Virus record (IMG/VR): IMGVR_UViG_3300035034_000989
Coordinates: 39,983 to 103,982 of that record
Length of the DNA stretch: 64,000 nucleotides
From: a virus
Reading direction: 5' to 3' (one strand)
Positions 17,803 through 26,056 of this stretch are shown piece by piece. The translations under genes and the position numbers were made by a program. Each line of letters starts with the position of its first letter. Within the stretch, counting starts at the first letter, position 1. A model generated the notes under the pieces. The model ran no database searches. It was given only the letters and a program-made list of their open reading frames with translations, and was not told where the DNA came from.

Positions 17803-18327
17803 ATGATCATAACCAGGCACTCAAAAGCATTAACTGACATTACCGCCACGCTTCGCAACATAAACAACATGCTAACTTTAGCATCCTGGAGCAAGCATTT
17901 CGCGTGGAAAAAGAAGCTAATACAAGTGCCTGGAGTCGATAGTCAGTTTACTGAGAATTTTGTGTGGCTTGACTTTTACTACGAAAGAACCAGAATCGGG
18001 ATTAAAGATGTAACGGCGTCGGGCTTGAGATTTACCATGGGCGACGTTGTTAGAGTCAAGAACATGGACACTGTGTCGTATTATTCAATGCAAGGTATGC
18101 CAGAGAATGTTGACAATCGCAAAGATAAGAGACTTGACCGTTGCATCGACCTAATGCTCAGAACCACCGATCCTGTCCTGGCCTGTAATCAATACAATGA
18201 CGCATTAAGAACTCACTATCGACTATATCGCAACCTATATGAGCGAATCGAAGGCATCGACGAGTTAACAAAGGGTATATTGACTGCCGATGAATACGAT
18301 GCAAAAGTAAAGACAGGTGATTACTAA
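17803..18327 (+). CDS. Small phage protein, WHR/F-W family-like
   Basis: 174 aa, begins directly after the upstream stop. Its SWSKHFAWKKKLI segment, followed by VWLDFYYERTR, recalls the WHRxFxWxP pattern of the genes just downstream, so it may be a diverged member. No function known. Confidence 0.65.
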   Translation: MIITRHSKALTDITATLRNINNMLTLASWSKHFAWKKKLIQVPGVDSQFTENFVWLDFYYERTRIGIKDVTASGLRFTMGDVVRVKNMDTVSYYSMQGMPENVDNRKDKRLDRCIDLMLRTTDPVLACNQYNDALRTHYRLYRNLYERIEGIDELTKGILTADEYDAKVKTGDY

Positions 18328-18692
18328 TGATGTGGACATCAAAAAGCACCGAACGTAAACGGTACGATGATATCCAGTTCAGAGGAAATTGGCACAGGAA
18401 ATTCTTGTGGTTTCCCACTGTAATAAAAGAAGACGAAGGCATACAAACCGTGCTTTGGCTCACAACCGTGATGCGTAAAACGAGAGTTGACGAGCGTGAA
18501 GCGGACAACAGTTTTAAAGCTGGTGTAGAAACCTACACAACCAAAGAACAGTTATCGTTAGACATACTAGCAGGAAAGGATGAACAACTCATTCATTTTG
18601 GTACCTACGGTGCAGAAGCGAATTATCGCAGACTACTCGACAACTTAGGCATCGATATACCCGATAAAAAGAACTGGAGGGTATCGCTATGA
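18327..18692 (+). CDS. WHRxFxWxP family protein A
   Basis: 121 aa. NWHRKFLWFPTVI then WLTTVMRKTR are shared with the genes at 18689 and 19419. Start overlaps the previous stop by one base. Small proteins with this Trp-His-Arg...Trp pattern occur in many phages; function unknown. Confidence 0.7.
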   Translation: MMWTSKSTERKRYDDIQFRGNWHRKFLWFPTVIKEDEGIQTVLWLTTVMRKTRVDEREADNSFKAGVETYTTKEQLSLDILAGKDEQLIHFGTYGAEANYRRLLDNLGIDIPDKKNWRVSL

Positions 18693-19042
18693 AATGGCAA
18701 TCCAACAGCAAAGATCGCAGACATTACCTCAAAATACAGCACTATGCCAATTGGCATCGCAAGTTCGTTTGGCTACCCACTCAAATAAGCGGCGACTACG
18801 GCATTTGCAAATGGATATGGCTCGTGCATGTTATGCGTAAATATCGACTATCATCAAGTAGATTCCACCTGTTTACTTTTGTTAGGCCAATTTACAGACT
18901 GCCACATGACCACACTGTCGCTGTGCTTGAAGACAGCAAAGGAGTCATCGACCGAATAATGTTTGAAGATTATACATCAAGATCAAGATACAAAGAGTTA
19001 ATAGATAACTTAAATATAAAAGACAAGGTATTCCAAACATGA
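18689..19042 (+). CDS. WHRxFxWxP family protein B
   Basis: 117 aa, paralogue of 18327-18692: NWHRKFVWLPTQI, WLVHVMRKYR, and a matching C-terminal YKELIDNLNI against YRRLLDNLGI. ATGA overlaps at both ends. Confidence 0.72.
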   Translation: MKWQSNSKDRRHYLKIQHYANWHRKFVWLPTQISGDYGICKWIWLVHVMRKYRLSSSRFHLFTFVRPIYRLPHDHTVAVLEDSKGVIDRIMFEDYTSRSRYKELIDNLNIKDKVFQT

Positions 19043-19419
19043 TTAAACGTTTCATAGAAGTAAAATTTACAAAAGAGGGCGTTCATTGCTACCCGGCGGC
19101 GGCCACAGATCCTAAATTAAAAACAGGCGACTGGCTCGACGTATCATTTCTAGCTAACCCACATTTTCATTACTTCCACTTTGTTGTGGCCATCGAAGTA
19201 TTCCAAAACGATAGAGACATCGAGTTTATACAGTTCTCTCGTTGGTTACAGCGCATGTATGCAAGCGACACGTTACAGCTAAACTCCAAAAGCTGTGAGA
19301 TGCTTGCAGAGGATCTTATTAACGAAGTTGTTAAAACATACCCTGGCAGAGCAATGGTAGTAGAAGTTTCCGAAGATGGCATTAACGGTGCTCGTCTAGA
19401 ATTTACACCTAATGCCTGA
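19039..19419 (+). CDS. Unknown small protein
   Basis: 126 aa, begins in an ATGA overlap. It lies between two WHRxFxWxP paralogues but lacks the motif itself. It has a Phe/His-rich patch (HFHYFHFVVAI). No family recognised. Confidence 0.65.
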   Translation: MIKRFIEVKFTKEGVHCYPAAATDPKLKTGDWLDVSFLANPHFHYFHFVVAIEVFQNDRDIEFIQFSRWLQRMYASDTLQLNSKSCEMLAEDLINEVVKTYPGRAMVVEVSEDGINGARLEFTPNA

Positions 19420-19757
19420 TGTATATTAAAGTGAAAAGTCGTAGTCTCAAGCGGTTACAAAAGATAGAACGCAATTGCCGTTGGCATCGGTTCTTTGTTA
19501 TATGGCCACGCAAAATATCAACTGTGAGCGGGTACAATGAATTTGCTTTCTTGACTTTTGTTTATCGTAAAGCTAAACTGTGTGTAAGTAGACATTACGA
19601 GGACTATTCGCTGTCTATATATTTTAATTTTGTATATGCCAAGACCGAACAAGAAGCATCGATGAGTATATTGTCGGCAGGCGACGAAATCAAGTTCCGT
19701 GATGAAGAAACGCAGAACTATTACGAGCAATTAAAGGAACAAACTAATGAAGACTAA
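19419..19757 (+). CDS. WHRxFxWxP family protein C
   Basis: 112 aa. RWHRFFVIWPRKIS...FVYRKAKL matches the core of proteins A and B; the ends differ. Overlaps the phosphoribosyltransferase gene by 11 nt. Confidence 0.7.
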   Translation: MYIKVKSRSLKRLQKIERNCRWHRFFVIWPRKISTVSGYNEFAFLTFVYRKAKLCVSRHYEDYSLSIYFNFVYAKTEQEASMSILSAGDEIKFRDEETQNYYEQLKEQTNED

Positions 19758-20217
19758 ACAATTAACATACGAGCAAATTACTGCACTCGTGCAACATCTA
19801 ATCGTTGAAATTGAAGCGAGCAACTGGGAACCAGAGATTATCGTGGGTGTGTCCCGTGGTGGGCTATTACCTGCCATACTGCTCAGCAATCATTTTGAAT
19901 GCCCGATGCAACCGTTGGTATGGTCTGCAAAAGATCCTAGTGGCAACGAGTGTAACTGCTGGTTACCAGAAGACGCGATTGCCGGCAAGCACACTCTTAT
20001 AGTGGAAGACATAATTGACACAGGCGAGACCATTAAACAAATTATGGAAGACTGGAATTCGTCAGTACACAAACACATTGACTGGGATTCAGTTGTAAAG
20101 GTTGCATGCTTGCACAAGCGTAACGCAACCGAGTTTGTGCCAGCTTATGTTGCTCACATATTAGATAACAATGATCATCAAGTTTACCCATGGGAGAATA
20201 CAAATGCCAACCAATAA
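19747..20217 (+). CDS. Type I phosphoribosyltransferase
   Basis: 156 aa. PRPP-binding motif VEDIIDTGET at about residues 84-93, with GVSRGGLLPA near 35 as the pyrophosphate loop. Length and layout fit xanthine/hypoxanthine-type PRTases of purine salvage. In a phage that makes 7-deazaguanine bases it could recycle purines, but its base specificity cannot be read here. ATG follows AAAGGAACAAACTA. Confidence 0.85.
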   Translation: MKTKQLTYEQITALVQHLIVEIEASNWEPEIIVGVSRGGLLPAILLSNHFECPMQPLVWSAKDPSGNECNCWLPEDAIAGKHTLIVEDIIDTGETIKQIMEDWNSSVHKHIDWDSVVKVACLHKRNATEFVPAYVAHILDNNDHQVYPWENTNANQ

Positions 20218-20395
20218 AAGTAAAGAACTAGTCATTACAGACGCAGAACTTAAAGAAGTTGAAGATCCTGTAATGGCCGCCGCACTCATGTTAAAAGAGT
20301 TACGCAGAATGAATGACCGATTGGACACAATCGATTGGAAAACTTGGGAAATGATGAAAAAGATTTCCCCGGAGTCAAACAAACCAGGAAGATGA
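20204..20395 (+). CDS. Small unknown protein
   Basis: 63 aa, charged and helical. ATG 20204 follows GGGAGAATACAA; the longer frame from 20171 would lie inside the PRTase gene. Overlaps the PRTase stop by 14 nt. Confidence 0.6.
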   Translation: MPTNKSKELVITDAELKEVEDPVMAAALMLKELRRMNDRLDTIDWKTWEMMKKISPESNKPGR

Positions 20396-20397
20396 GT

Positions 20398-20742
20398 ATG
20401 CGCAAATCACAAGACATTGAATTTGAATTCGCAATAGTCGAACCCGAGTACCATAACTTATTCACTTTGCATCACGGGTTCGGGTTAGGTGAGCTTAACG
20501 ACAACATAGAAGCAGGTTTGACCAACAACCTTCTCACAGTACAAATTAAAAAAGATATATATGCACGCGCTTGTATTGACGCTCTCAAAGATGAACAGTT
20601 TGTGCTCAGCATATCGGGAATAGGGTTTGAGTTAAAGTATAACACGCTTTCAATTTCTATTACTGATCACATGGACCTACGCATCGACATAGACATCACT
20701 GCCTGGCCTCCGCTTGCCAGAGGGATAAGTAATGTACTTTAA
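20398..20742 (+). CDS. Small unknown beta-rich protein
   Basis: 114 aa. Of three in-frame starts, 20398 best fits AGGA at 8 nt; 20392 is the alternative. C-terminal half alternates Ile/Asp residues typical of beta strands. No family. Confidence 0.6.
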   Translation: MRKSQDIEFEFAIVEPEYHNLFTLHHGFGLGELNDNIEAGLTNNLLTVQIKKDIYARACIDALKDEQFVLSISGIGFELKYNTLSISITDHMDLRIDIDITAWPPLARGISNVL

Positions 20743-21130
20743 AATGCCCGATGCACCCACCGAAGAAATAACCATGCTCATGCTGGATGGAAAAATGTTA
20801 TCCACAGAAGATGTAAGAGAGATGGCCACAGGCGGTAACATAAAGTGTCACGTCGAAGGCATGGTAATGTCCATGCTGGTAAGCAATGATTATAGCGAAC
20901 TCATGTACCATTTGCTGAACACCGGTCAATGCACAATGGGATTAGGTCAAACTGAAATTTACCGCATAGTTGGCCCCATCCAAGTCGAAGATACAGAAGG
21001 CAGAAAGTTTTATAGATTATTAGCCAACTTGGTACATATCGAACAGTCAGACGAAACGTGGGGTGGCATTGTTTATAACAAGGGCATAACCAAAATTAGA
21101 AATAAAGCGCAGGTTGACAAGAATGCCTAA
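20732..21130 (+). CDS. Unknown, Met-rich small protein
   Basis: 132 aa with an unusual number of methionines in the first half (MLMLDGKMLS, GMVMSML). ATG behind AGAGGGATAAGT. Its 3' end contains the -35 of the queE promoter. Confidence 0.65.
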   Translation: MYFKMPDAPTEEITMLMLDGKMLSTEDVREMATGGNIKCHVEGMVMSMLVSNDYSELMYHLLNTGQCTMGLGQTEIYRIVGPIQVEDTEGRKFYRLLANLVHIEQSDETWGGIVYNKGITKIRNKAQVDKNA

Positions 21131-21142
21131 ATGCTGTATAAT
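21114..21142 (+). promoter_or_regulatory. Consensus sigma70 promoter for queE
   Basis: TTGACA (21114-21119), 17 nt, TATAAT (21137-21142), 27 nt before the ATG. The leader is too short to hold a preQ1 riboswitch. Confidence 0.9.
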
Positions 21143-21168
21143 GCACTGATAACAAATTAAGGATACTC

Positions 21169-22080
21169 ATGGCAGACGAATATAGATACACAGAGCTTTT
21201 TCGTTCTTTCCAAGGCGAAGGAACACACACTGGTAAAAACACATTATGGCTACGCTGGTTCATGTGTAACTTGACTTGTAACGGATTCGGACAAGCAGAT
21301 CCTACTGATCCAAGCACGCATGTACTGCCATATGAAACGTTTGACATAATCGATGTAACAGATTTAGGACAACTTCCTGTTTTTGAATTCGGCTGTGACA
21401 GTTCTTACTCATGGGCTAAAAAATATAAACACTTGGCAAGCAATCACACAGCAGTTGAGATTGCAGATCGACTAGAAGAGAACCTGCGTTCTGTTTTTAA
21501 CCCGCATGGCAAGTTCTTGCATCCGTTAAGCGGCGCTGAAACTCATATGTGCTTTACAGGCGGTGAACCCATGATGCGTAACAGTCAGCGTGGCATAGAA
21601 GCAGTCATGCGCGAGTTGCACACCAGAGGCAACATGCCCAACAATGTAACAATAGAAACCAACGGCACACAGAGAATGACCAAAGAGTTTGGCGAGTTCT
21701 TGGTATGGTTCGAAAGAAATTCAGACAACGGCGAATGGTTCTGGAGTTTTAGTCCTAAGCTGTTTAACACAAGTGGCGAAACTGCACGCAAGGCAATTAA
21801 GCCAGCTGAAGTTGCACATTACCAAGAGTACTCACAAGCAGGGCACTTGAAGTTTGTTGTTAACGGAACGACAGCCACGTGGGAAGAGCTAGAAGCGGTT
21901 GTTAAAGAGTTTCGAGCAGAAGGCATTGAATTTCCAGTTTGGATTATGCCGGTCGGTGCAACCAAAGAAGCCCAGGAAACGGAGCAAGTAAAGATAATTG
22001 TTGCTGAAACCTTGAGCAGAGGTTATAATGTTAGTGGAAGACTCCACGCACACATGCTGGGCAACGAATTAGGAACATAA
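21169..22080 (+). CDS. queE: QueE: 7-carboxy-7-deazaguanine synthase (radical SAM), phage type
   Basis: 303 aa. SFQGEG at residues 13-18 is diagnostic of QueE. The iron-sulphur cysteines are C33, C37 and, after an insertion of about 38 residues, C76 in GCDSSYSW (bacterial QueE has WCDT immediately after). TGGEP and the ETNGT motif follow. It rearranges 6-carboxytetrahydropterin to the 7-deazaguanine core. With DpdA it indicates 7-deazaguanine DNA modification. The split cysteine motif is a feature I associate with phage QueE proteins. Confidence 0.92.
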   Translation: MADEYRYTELFRSFQGEGTHTGKNTLWLRWFMCNLTCNGFGQADPTDPSTHVLPYETFDIIDVTDLGQLPVFEFGCDSSYSWAKKYKHLASNHTAVEIADRLEENLRSVFNPHGKFLHPLSGAETHMCFTGGEPMMRNSQRGIEAVMRELHTRGNMPNNVTIETNGTQRMTKEFGEFLVWFERNSDNGEWFWSFSPKLFNTSGETARKAIKPAEVAHYQEYSQAGHLKFVVNGTTATWEELEAVVKEFRAEGIEFPVWIMPVGATKEAQETEQVKIIVAETLSRGYNVSGRLHAHMLGNELGT

Positions 22081-22081
22081 C

Positions 22082-22282
22082 ATGGTTAACAGCTTTATTG
22101 AAGAACAAGTTAAAAAAGGCGCATCACTGATTGAGTTCGAATACGATAACAGTGTATCGGTTACAGAAGTAATCAACGACATTAACCGATCTCTCAAAGA
22201 GCTAGGAATAATCAAAAAATATAAACTATCGATACGCAAGACAATTGTGCGTGTTGAACTTATCAAGGATGACAATGAGTAA
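22082..22282 (+). CDS. Small unknown protein downstream of queE
   Basis: 66 aa, alternating basic and acidic, alpha/beta. Starts right after the queE stop and overlaps the next gene by 8 nt. Confidence 0.65.
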   Translation: MVNSFIEEQVKKGASLIEFEYDNSVSVTEVINDINRSLKELGIIKKYKLSIRKTIVRVELIKDDNE

Positions 22283-22895
22283 ACCAACTATACCATTTGG
22301 ATGGATGCCAGGACATTGGGGTCTAAAAGGCAAGACGCGAGATATTGCACAAGCCGAATACGAACTCGAAGGATACGATCTTGAACTTAAACTGCTAAGT
22401 CTAAACAGCAGTCACCTTGATAATCGTGCTGAAGTATTCGAACGCGGCAAGGTAGAGCTTGACTTTAAACACGGCTACATGTCTGAAAGAGATTACGAAT
22501 ACACCGTTGCAAAATACACCGAAGATGAAACCGAGCGCCAGTTAAAACTTCTTGATTTAGACTATCAGTACACTGACATGCGAGATCGAGATTACGACAA
22601 ATCGAAATCTACTATCAAAAAAGAATCTTGGGTAAACGTGATTGATCTTAACGTGCGTGAAGATACCGGTAACTTTGAACTCGATTGGAACGAATACTTT
22701 ATCACAGAACTTGAAGAAACTGGTTTCAAAGGCACAAGTGATGAAGACATTGTTAACAGTTGGTTCAGTCGTATTTGCAGAGACATAGCAATGTCTGAGT
22801 ATTCTGGAACTGGCGACTTTGACGAAAAACTAGCAGAAGTGGAAAGTGGCAGAGACGGTCCTACCGACAAAAACGGTCGGAGAATAATAAAATAA
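22275..22895 (+). CDS. Conserved marine-phage protein (PFGWMPGHWGL)
   Basis: 206 aa. ATG 22275 chosen with GGATGACA upstream. The N-terminal PFGWMPGHWGLKGKTR block followed by a long charged helical region is, from memory, seen in hypothetical proteins of other T4-like marine phages. Very acidic C-terminal part. No activity known. Confidence 0.7.
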   Translation: MSKPTIPFGWMPGHWGLKGKTRDIAQAEYELEGYDLELKLLSLNSSHLDNRAEVFERGKVELDFKHGYMSERDYEYTVAKYTEDETERQLKLLDLDYQYTDMRDRDYDKSKSTIKKESWVNVIDLNVREDTGNFELDWNEYFITELEETGFKGTSDEDIVNSWFSRICRDIAMSEYSGTGDFDEKLAEVESGRDGPTDKNGRRIIK

Positions 22896-22897
22896 AT

Positions 22898-23491
22898 ATT
22901 TTAAACACCAGTATACCTGGTTGGACATCACCTGCTAAGTTAGAATGTCTTGCTGGATATGCGCGCCAAGTACCCGAGAACGGCTGGATTGTCGAAGTAG
23001 GCACCTTCTGCGGAAGATCAGCGTTTGTACTGGCTGCCAATTCGTTGCCTTCTGTTAAGGTGACATGTATTGATCCCTGGTGTTTTAATGACGGTGACAG
23101 GCTGGTTGCGAAACACTACCTTACCACATACGGCGACAGAGATTGCCACTATTCTCAACAGACGTGTGTTGAAAATCTTGCACAGTTTGGAGATCGGATA
23201 GAGCTTATAAAAACAACCAGTCCTTACTTTCACACTGACTTTGCTGAACGCAAGCCTAATTTGTTTTTTATAGATGGTGACCACAGCGGCGACGTTATTA
23301 AGCGAGAGCTAAAACTGTATTACAATCATTTGGCACCAGGTGGCACAATGTTAATAGACGATTATCAACATCCTGTACATAAAGATTTAAGTAGAGAAGT
23401 AAGAAGCTTTGTGCTACAATACAACTTAGATCTAGTTATAGTTAAAGAGAAAGATCCAAACTCACAATTCGCAATAATCGAGAAATTATGA
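22898..23491 (+). CDS. Class I SAM-dependent methyltransferase-like protein, non-ATG start
   Basis: About 198 aa. The conserved N-terminal motif I (VEVGTFCGRSA) is coded near 22990, upstream of the first ATG (23045), so translation must begin at a non-ATG codon. ATT 22898 or ATA 22892, behind GGAG at 22879-22882, are the only plausible starts after the previous stop. CIDPW (motif II) and LFFIDGDHSG follow, typical of the Methyltransf_24 type. Overlaps the RNase H gene by 4 nt. Substrate unknown. Confidence 0.72.
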   Translation: MLNTSIPGWTSPAKLECLAGYARQVPENGWIVEVGTFCGRSAFVLAANSLPSVKVTCIDPWCFNDGDRLVAKHYLTTYGDRDCHYSQQTCVENLAQFGDRIELIKTTSPYFHTDFAERKPNLFFIDGDHSGDVIKRELKLYYNHLAPGGTMLIDDYQHPVHKDLSREVRSFVLQYNLDLVIVKEKDPNSQFAIIEKL

Positions 23492-24525
23492 AATACATAC
23501 ACATTGATAGCATGAACATATTCTTTAGAAGTGTTCACACTTTAAACCCGAACGCTGGCATTGATGCGATGAGCGGCATGGCGCTACACACAATCTTTAA
23601 CTCAGTTAGAAAGGTATGGCGCAAGTTTGGTGCAGACCATGCAGTGTTTCATACAGAAGGTCGTTCGTGGCGCAAGGACTTTTATCCACGCTACAAGCTT
23701 AACCGAAAAGTGGCACAACTGGGAAAAACCGAAACAGAACGCGAAACAGATGAAATACTATTTGAAGCGTATGCTGATATTATTGCCTTCCTCAAAGAGA
23801 AGACCAATACAACTGTGCTACGCTGTTCGACTGCTGAGGCAGATGATACAATTGCATTGTTCATACAGTCGCATCCGGACGATGAGCACATAATTATATC
23901 AACTGACTCGGATTTTATACAGTTGTTAAAGCACGATAACGTTACAATCTACAACGGCGTGTCTGATGTTACAATGACCAAAGCTGGACTAACAGATGAG
24001 AAAGGTCGTGTACTTGAGTTCACTGTTAAAAGTGATAGCAAGTTAAAAGTAGGCAAGCCGAACCCAACATTTAGTCCGGATCCTAGCTGGTACGAGTTTG
24101 CAATGTTTTTAAAAATGATACGTGGCGATAAGTCAGATAACGTTTTCTCTGCATTCCCTGGTGCTAGACTCAAAGGCACACGCAACAAAATTGGTATAAC
24201 AGAAGCGTTTGAAGACCGAGACACAATGGGATTTAACTGGAACAACTTTATGCTACAGCGTTGGGTAGATGAAGAAGGCGTTGAGCATTCTGTTAAAAGC
24301 AAGTATGAAGAAAACAAAAAGCTTATTGATTTAGAAATGCAGCCAGAGCCAGTTCGCGAAGCATGCTTGCTCAACATCAACGAGCAAACAACTGCCAAGA
24401 AAGTGCCACAGGTAGGAATACACTTCATGAAGTTCTGCGGACTTTACGATTTAAGAAAACTGTCTGATAGTGCAACGGAATTTGCATCTATCCTAAACGC
24501 TGGTTACACAGCAAAAGAAGTATAA
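23488..24525 (+). CDS. rnh: RNase H / 5'-3' exonuclease (T4 Rnh-like)
   Basis: 345 aa FEN-family nuclease that would remove Okazaki primers. Metal-binding acidic motifs seen: HIDSMN at residue 5, STAEADDT near 111, STDSDF near 133, GDKSDN near 212. T4 RNase H has 305 aa. ATGA overlap with the methyltransferase. Confidence 0.88.
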   Translation: MKYIHIDSMNIFFRSVHTLNPNAGIDAMSGMALHTIFNSVRKVWRKFGADHAVFHTEGRSWRKDFYPRYKLNRKVAQLGKTETERETDEILFEAYADIIAFLKEKTNTTVLRCSTAEADDTIALFIQSHPDDEHIIISTDSDFIQLLKHDNVTIYNGVSDVTMTKAGLTDEKGRVLEFTVKSDSKLKVGKPNPTFSPDPSWYEFAMFLKMIRGDKSDNVFSAFPGARLKGTRNKIGITEAFEDRDTMGFNWNNFMLQRWVDEEGVEHSVKSKYEENKKLIDLEMQPEPVREACLLNINEQTTAKKVPQVGIHFMKFCGLYDLRKLSDSATEFASILNAGYTAKEV

Positions 24526-24539
24526 TAAAAGGAATTATC

Positions 24540-25037
24540 ATGGTCAAACTTAAAACGCTTACAAAATCTTCTTGGTTAGTTATCACCGAAGGTACTAACG
24601 AGAAGATCGGATTGTTGTCCGAGCAACGTGACAAGCTCAAGTTTATTGCCAAGGCGGCCAATGCTGAGTTCGATGGTAGACAGGACGTTACCGATTTCTT
24701 CAATCAGAAAGATTTGTTTAACACTGCCATGGAAGTCAAAGAACCCGATGTTGACAGTAAAGAATACTTTGTTAACGGGTTCCCTGTTAAAGCAGGTATT
24801 GCACACGAAATAAAAGACAAGTCAGTAAACACTGGCTTGCCTATATATTCCAAGAGCGAAAACAGCGACAGCTATTATGTAGCAGGTTACTTTTGTTTGA
24901 ACTTCGATGGAATCGGTTGGACGCATGCTTTTTGTCCGCGCTACAATACGTTGGATAAGTACGAACACAGTGGTCCGTACAAAACGGAAGATGAAATGAA
25001 AGCGATACTAAGGAAGCTAAAAAGCTCAGCACAATGA
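24540..25037 (+). CDS. Conserved T4-like phage protein
   Basis: 165 aa: N-terminal small beta domain (SSWLVITEGTNEKIGLL), then a region YYVAGYFCLNFDGIGWTHAFCPR. Resembles, from memory, a conserved protein found near replication genes of marine T4-like phages. AAGGAATTATC ribosome site. Function not known. Confidence 0.7.
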   Translation: MVKLKTLTKSSWLVITEGTNEKIGLLSEQRDKLKFIAKAANAEFDGRQDVTDFFNQKDLFNTAMEVKEPDVDSKEYFVNGFPVKAGIAHEIKDKSVNTGLPIYSKSENSDSYYVAGYFCLNFDGIGWTHAFCPRYNTLDKYEHSGPYKTEDEMKAILRKLKSSAQ

Positions 25038-25315
25038 AACAACATAAACGTCTTGAAAATATGTTAATGTCAGCCAAGGTGAGAGGAAAGCACTCATTAG
25101 ACCTGAATCTTTCCGAAGCCGGTCAGCTTATCTATGAATATTCCGAATCAGAGAATAGCATAGAGGGATTGGTCAGCCAGATTGAGAATCTTAAACAGAA
25201 ACTAGATCTAGCACAGAAGGCTATGATTGCCCATGCACCTGCTATCAAAACAAATAAAACAAAAGAGTCGACAAAAGCTGAGTTTAATGGTATAATGGAC
25301 GGTGGTAGTTTTTAG
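25034..25315 (+). CDS. Small coiled-coil protein
   Basis: 93 aa, ATGA overlap. Residues about 25-65 form heptad-like repeats (LVSQIENLKQKLDLAQKAM). Lys/Thr-rich tail. A role in late transcription would fit size and position but nothing proves it. Confidence 0.65.
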   Translation: MKQHKRLENMLMSAKVRGKHSLDLNLSEAGQLIYEYSESENSIEGLVSQIENLKQKLDLAQKAMIAHAPAIKTNKTKESTKAEFNGIMDGGSF

Positions 25316-25340
25316 AAAGGTCATAAAATTGGTAGTTAAC

Positions 25341-25348
25341 GATAAATA
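25341..25348 (+). promoter_or_regulatory. T4-like late promoter (GATAAATA)
   Basis: GATAAATA 34 nt before ATG 25382, no -35 box. Confidence 0.6.
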
Positions 25349-25381
25349 TAAGTAGATATCATTAACAACATATGGAATTTT

Positions 25382-25675
25382 ATGGCCAGACCAAAACCAC
25401 AAGTACTAGCTGAATATGTTGATCCGCAGACTTATAAGGCAGAGCAGATACTCAAAGCTGATGCTATATTTGCAGTGTTTTACAAAGGTGAACCGATCAA
25501 CATACGAACATTAAACAAGCTAGTGAGTTACCCAGGACCTAAATACAAAAAGTCCAGTTTCTCAGCACCGGGTCATGCACTTAACTTAGCGGCAAGACTC
25601 AACGAACAATTTAAGTCAGATGATTTTAGTGTCAGGAGATTGATAGGTGGAGAAGAATACACAGGAACAGAATAA
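25382..25675 (+). CDS. Conserved phage protein, unknown
   Basis: 97 aa, basic, with a YPGPKYKKSSFS turn-rich middle and helical C-terminal part. Late promoter upstream. Confidence 0.68.
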   Translation: MARPKPQVLAEYVDPQTYKAEQILKADAIFAVFYKGEPINIRTLNKLVSYPGPKYKKSSFSAPGHALNLAARLNEQFKSDDFSVRRLIGGEEYTGTE

Positions 25676-25997
25676 ATCGCGTGAGCGGATTATGAAACTA
25701 CTGGCGGCCGAGTTCGACACCCCCGGGCACGAAATAGAAAAAGCATTTTTTAACTCTAAAAATACGATGGCTTTATCGGAAGTAGGCCATCGTATTATGT
25801 CTAAAGTTTTTAACTTCCACCAATTTAAAATCCAAGGCAAATTGCTAACCAAGCATATCCTAGGTCTTAAACATCTCGAATATCCCTACTACATAACTGA
25901 GCACTGGCTGGTACTTTACAACAGCGAAGATATGACCATGGCCGAATTATACGGCTCCGCTGACGAATTTCTTGACGCCTATGCAGATGACGTTTGA
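25647..25997 (+). CDS. Unknown protein, probable GTG start
   Basis: 116 aa from GTG 25647 (AGGAG 9-10 nt upstream); ATG 25692 would give 101 aa. Acidic C-terminus. Overlaps the upstream gene by 29 nt. Confidence 0.6.
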   Translation: MEKNTQEQNKSRERIMKLLAAEFDTPGHEIEKAFFNSKNTMALSEVGHRIMSKVFNFHQFKIQGKLLTKHILGLKHLEYPYYITEHWLVLYNSEDMTMAELYGSADEFLDAYADDV

Positions 25998-26022
25998 CTA
26001 ACGGTACTTTCTGCTGTATAGT
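25994..26022 (+). promoter_or_regulatory. Sigma70-type promoter of the 26-29 kb cluster
   Basis: TTGACT, 17 nt, TATAGT. Confidence 0.75.
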
Positions 26023-26056
26023 TACATCATACATTTAGATACCTACATGGTGTGCT

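Noticed and set aside
21143-21168. preQ1 riboswitch before queE
   Set aside because: The leader is only about 20 nt, too short for any known preQ1 class.
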